Below, one piece after another: positions 7,420 to 10,190 of a stretch of DNA of 10,190 nucleotides. The translations under genes and the position numbers were made by a program. The stretch covers positions 2,720 to 12,909 of the forward strand of contig DHLT01000091.1 of NCBI GenBank assembly GCA_002405405.1. Reading direction: 5' to 3'. Below the pieces are notes generated by a model, which made no database searches, was not told the DNA's origin, and worked only from the letters and a program-made list of their open reading frames with translations. Every line of letters begins with the position of its first letter. Position 1 is the stretch's first letter. The DNA is from Ignavibacteria bacterium UBA4661. Its GTDB lineage: Bacteria; Bacteroidota; Ignavibacteria; Kapaibacteriales; UBA4661.

Positions 7420-9783
7420 CAAGAAGCGAACAAAAGCATATCCGATTTCTTTCTTAAACGCATTGGTACCACTGCACGTATAGGGTTAGGTGGCGTAGTT
7501 GTGCCCTTGGGGTTCGATCTCATTCCGGCAGAGGATAATACCCAACGAAGTATCGGGAGCTCATTGTCCATCGGGCAAAATGTGTATCGCCGTAAAGTCG
7601 GAGAAACCACATGGCAAAAACTCAATCAAGAGCCGATTCGCATGTGGACAACGCAGAAAATTCTTGCTACACGTGGTGAGCGATTTTTAGATGGGTATCA
7701 ACAATTTTTGGCGCGGTCGAATAAAGGAACAATATCCTCGATGGCGCAATCCATGAAAAGCAATATTCAGTTCTGGAATGCAATTTCAGCAAGCGGTTCG
7801 CTCGGTGATTTAGGAATGCTTCTTTTTGATGCAACGAATCTGCCACTATTAGGACTTGCATTTATTGACTCGACAGCACAAGCAGGCGTAGCATATCAAT
7901 ATGCTAGTGCCATGACAACCGGAGCCGGAGAGCAAGAGTTGCAACCACGGGGCGAGGTTACGCCACGCTCAATCAATGCACAGGTACTGCCGAGTGTATC
8001 GGTTCTCAATATGCAGAATGAGTTTAGCCCACGTGCAACTTCATCAGAGCAAGCTGTGATCGAGTTACGGAAGAAGTTTGATTTGAAAGAAGGAACAGGA
8101 AGTTTATCGTGGGAGTTTTTTCCAAGTGAAAAAGTATATGGGTTTAAAGTACTGCGCTCGATCAATGGAGGGGAGTTTCAAGAAGTAGGAAATATGATAG
8201 CAGGTGAGATGGCAAACGTACCGGGTAATGGCATTACCAAGAGTCGGTCGTTGATGACGTTTTCGGATACAACGATTATGTTGGAGAATTACTATGAGTA
8301 TAAAATCATAGCAATGGATTACTATTTGAATGAAGAAGCACCAATAACGACCGGAAAGATTCTTGCGTTGGACCGCAAAAATCTGCCATTGATCAGTGAT
8401 TGCGAACTTACTGCAACCAATAAGGAAGTGAGTGTATCGTGGAGCAAAAACACCAAGAAAAACTACTATGATAAAATGATTGTCTATCGTTCAATGAGTC
8501 CTGATAAACCATTCACGAAAGTAGCTGAATTGTCCTTCGGTGAACAGAAATATGTGGACACGGACGTACAGCCGAATAACTACTACTATTACAAGATGCA
8601 GAACGTTTATGTCGATGGCACGAAGTCACCGGAGTCAGCATATTACTTCAAGTGGTTTGAATATACAGTTCCCAGCAAACCACCGGCAGGAGTAAAAGCT
8701 GAATCTTTCATCGAAGTTCAACCAAAGAATTCTTCGGTAAATGTACAAGAGCAAGCACCATTACGTTTTGCATCGATTGGAGCATTGAAACAAGCCATGA
8801 ATACTAATCCTGCACTTGCCACACAAGTGGGCAGTTTAGATGAAGCAGAGATTGTTGCTGTTCAACGTCCCGATAGCAAAAAAGGCACAGTAAACACAAC
8901 TACACAAATACGTGGATGTGTAAAATTATCATGGGAGAAACCGGCAAATGAACCGTATGCTCCGAATGGCTACTTTATCGAGCGTTCGACTGATGGCGGA
9001 AAATCATGGTTCGGAGTGGGCGGCGGTCGTGTTGATGGAGAAAGTTTTACCGATACCACAACAGCGGTCGATCAATACAGCACATACTTGTACCGTGTCA
9101 TGGCACAAAATGTCAGCTATGTCAATGGACAGTTTGGCGAAGCAATTGAAGTACGTCCACCGGCGGTGAAAAATGTCGGCACACCCAAAACGACATGGCA
9201 TGCAGCACGTACAAGCAAGGGCGTTGAGATTGAATGGTTTGCACATCAACGAAACTCATCGCATATCAAAGGGTTTAATGTGTATCGTCAGGAGCGTGGC
9301 ACGACCACTTGGGAGAAAGTGAACAAAGAACTTTTAATGCAGGCAGGTTATGTAGATTCGCTTGCATCAGGCGATAAAGCATATAAGTATGCGTATACGA
9401 TGGTTGATATTCTTGATCAGGAATCAAATTTAACAAGTGAAAAAAATGTAGGATTGGTTGTACCAACCGAGCCGATTACATCGCGAGTCCATTTGCAACC
9501 AATGAATGCTGTTATTCGCTATGATGGTTTGGATATTACGCTTGTGTGGGATCCGCTTGTGCATGAAGAGTTGCAAGGATACAGTATTGTCCGAGAAGAA
9601 CGCACAATGAGTGGCGTGGGCAGTGGTTATCAGGAAGTTGGCAGCCTTGGGCGTGCTACAACGCAGTTTAAGCAAACATTAGAGGCAGGTAAGATATACA
9701 GCTATAAAATCATTCCTCGATTTGAGGGCATGAATGGTCTTGCCACTGATGAAATTATTGCGATCGTATATCCAAAGAATTGA
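7288..9783 (+). CDS. Exported multi-domain fibronectin type III protein
   Basis: The likely start is ATG 7288 (831 residues). ATG 7276 in the same frame would add four residues. A GTG at 7144 would overlap gene 2 by 74 bases and put 48 unrelated residues before the signal peptide, so it is disfavoured. The signal peptide has a long basic n-region, a core VVVLCLLSVVFGG and a cut before Gln45 (LHAQ). About six Fn3-like modules follow, at residues about 60-210, 255-360, 365-462, 540-625, 632-726 and 730-831. Hallmarks include GYFIERSTDGGKSW, GFNVYRQERG, YLYRVMAQN and YSYKIIP. Module 1 is interrupted by a helical insertion (about 118-190), and a second non-Fn3 segment (about 463-540) separates modules 3 and 4. 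There is no T9SS sorting domain and no catalytic motif. The protein probably acts as a periplasmic or surface scaffold partnering genes 1 and 2; this role rests on gene context only. Confidence 0.93.
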   Translation: MKSQAIFCRKTKHTGITSHSKYIAQHVVVLCLLSVVFGGTLLHAQEANKSISDFFLKRIGTTARIGLGGVVVPLGFDLIPAEDNTQRSIGSSLSIGQNVYRRKVGETTWQKLNQEPIRMWTTQKILATRGERFLDGYQQFLARSNKGTISSMAQSMKSNIQFWNAISASGSLGDLGMLLFDATNLPLLGLAFIDSTAQAGVAYQYASAMTTGAGEQELQPRGEVTPRSINAQVLPSVSVLNMQNEFSPRATSSEQAVIELRKKFDLKEGTGSLSWEFFPSEKVYGFKVLRSINGGEFQEVGNMIAGEMANVPGNGITKSRSLMTFSDTTIMLENYYEYKIIAMDYYLNEEAPITTGKILALDRKNLPLISDCELTATNKEVSVSWSKNTKKNYYDKMIVYRSMSPDKPFTKVAELSFGEQKYVDTDVQPNNYYYYKMQNVYVDGTKSPESAYYFKWFEYTVPSKPPAGVKAESFIEVQPKNSSVNVQEQAPLRFASIGALKQAMNTNPALATQVGSLDEAEIVAVQRPDSKKGTVNTTTQIRGCVKLSWEKPANEPYAPNGYFIERSTDGGKSWFGVGGGRVDGESFTDTTTAVDQYSTYLYRVMAQNVSYVNGQFGEAIEVRPPAVKNVGTPKTTWHAARTSKGVEIEWFAHQRNSSHIKGFNVYRQERGTTTWEKVNKELLMQAGYVDSLASGDKAYKYAYTMVDILDQESNLTSEKNVGLVVPTEPITSRVHLQPMNAVIRYDGLDITLVWDPLVHEELQGYSIVREERTMSGVGSGYQEVGSLGRATTQFKQTLEAGKIYSYKIIPRFEGMNGLATDEIIAIVYPKN

Positions 9784-9795
9784 GATAGGCGTAGT

Positions 9796-10190
9796 TCATT
9801 CTTTTTTGTTCCAGCTTCGATAAAAATCAGGTAGGGCAATGTTCTTGCGCACCACAATCATGCGAAGGACGAAAATGAGAACAATACAGAACACTTTAGC
9901 TGTGAAAGATTTCATATCGAAGATTTCACGCATAACGAAATAAACGATACCGCCGATAATTGATACAGTAGCGTAAATTTCTTTTCGAAAAATGATCGGT
10001 ACATTGTTAAGTAAAACATCGCGTGTTACTCCTCCAAAACATGCGGTGATAGTGCCGAGTGCAATACAAATACCAATGCTAAGATTTTTCTGAAGGGCAA
10101 TTTCAATACCAACCATCGTAAATAAACCTAATCCCCAGGCATCAAAAATTGTCAAAAGCGATGTAAAGCGTTGTACTTGTTTACCAAAAA
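9796..10190 (-). CDS. TRIC/UPF0126-family membrane protein, N-terminus outside the window
   Basis: The reverse-strand frame ends at the TGA 9798-9796 and stays open to the right edge, giving about 131 residues of a family usually near 205. A TTG at 10155 is internal, since the codons upstream of it read GKQVQRFTSLL, which continues the family pattern. Visible hallmarks are F-D-A-W-G-L-G-L-F-T opening the second three-helix repeat, and FGGVTRDVLLNNVP followed by E-I-Y-A, matching the conserved G-G-x-x-R-D-V-L-L-x-x-x-P segment. About four membrane helices can be seen, the last being CIVLIFVLRMIVV, followed by a basic tail. Relatives include E. coli YicG and YadS and the prokaryotic trimeric intracellular cation channels, which conduct monovalent cations across the inner membrane. 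The gene is convergent with gene 3, with 12 bases between stops, and is probably unrelated to it in function. Confidence 0.93.
   Translation of the reverse strand, partial: FGKQVQRFTSLLTIFDAWGLGLFTMVGIEIALQKNLSIGICIALGTITACFGGVTRDVLLNNVPIIFRKEIYATVSIIGGIVYFVMREIFDMKSFTAKVFCIVLIFVLRMIVVRKNIALPDFYRSWNKKE

Noticed and set aside
9774..9807. AAAGAAT / ATTCTTT inverted repeat followed by a T run, as a terminator between the convergent genes
   Set aside because: The stem is only 7 pairs and mostly A-T, with a 17-base loop, too weak for a convincing intrinsic terminator, although its place between two stops is suggestive.
10153..10155. TTG as the start of the reverse-strand membrane protein
   Set aside because: The frame continues upstream without a stop, and the added residues fit the family; the visible part is only about 131 of roughly 205 residues.

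Overview
The window looks like a chromosomal stretch from a bacterium of the Bacteroidota/Chlorobiota (FCB) group. Four things in the sequence point there. Gene 1 ends in a type IX secretion (Por) sorting domain. The predicted signal peptides of genes 2 and 3 end in an Ala-Gln junction, which is common in that group. The three forward genes lack Shine-Dalgarno sequences at the starts that can be seen. Gene 1 also has an LRR cap of the kind found in Bacteroidota surface proteins. The exact phylum cannot be fixed from this window; a Kapaibacteria-like or Ignavibacteria-like lineage is a guess only.

Layout: three large forward genes fill positions 1-9783 with gaps of only 57 and about 60-70 bases. 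A fourth gene, on the reverse strand, runs from 9796 off the right edge. Gene 1 (1-4133, 5' end missing) is a very long mosaic surface protein: six or more IPT/TIG-like beta-sandwich repeats with a recurrent V-R-F-F-G-x-N-G signature, then about four fibronectin type III-like domains, a leucine-rich repeat block with its N-terminal cap, and a C-terminal T9SS sorting domain. Gene 2 (4191-7217) is a 1008-residue exported beta-rich protein of unknown function with a Trp/Cys-rich C-terminal motif. Gene 3 (7288-9783) is an exported protein of about 831 residues built from about six fibronectin type III-like modules, the first of which is split by a helical insertion. Gene 4 (9796-10190, N-terminus missing) is the C-terminal part of a TRIC/UPF0126-family membrane protein and is convergent with gene 3.

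The three forward genes are probably one transcription unit: they share a strand, are closely spaced, and no promoter or terminator could be recognised between them. Gene 1 should be exported by the type IX machinery and displayed on the surface. Genes 2 and 3 carry Sec signals but no sorting domain, so they are more likely periplasmic or outer-membrane associated. A shared role in building or anchoring a cell-surface structure fits the context but is inference; no enzymatic motif was seen in any of the three. No RNA genes, CRISPR arrays, insertion sequences or attachment sites were found, and no gene-free stretch exceeds 300 bases.
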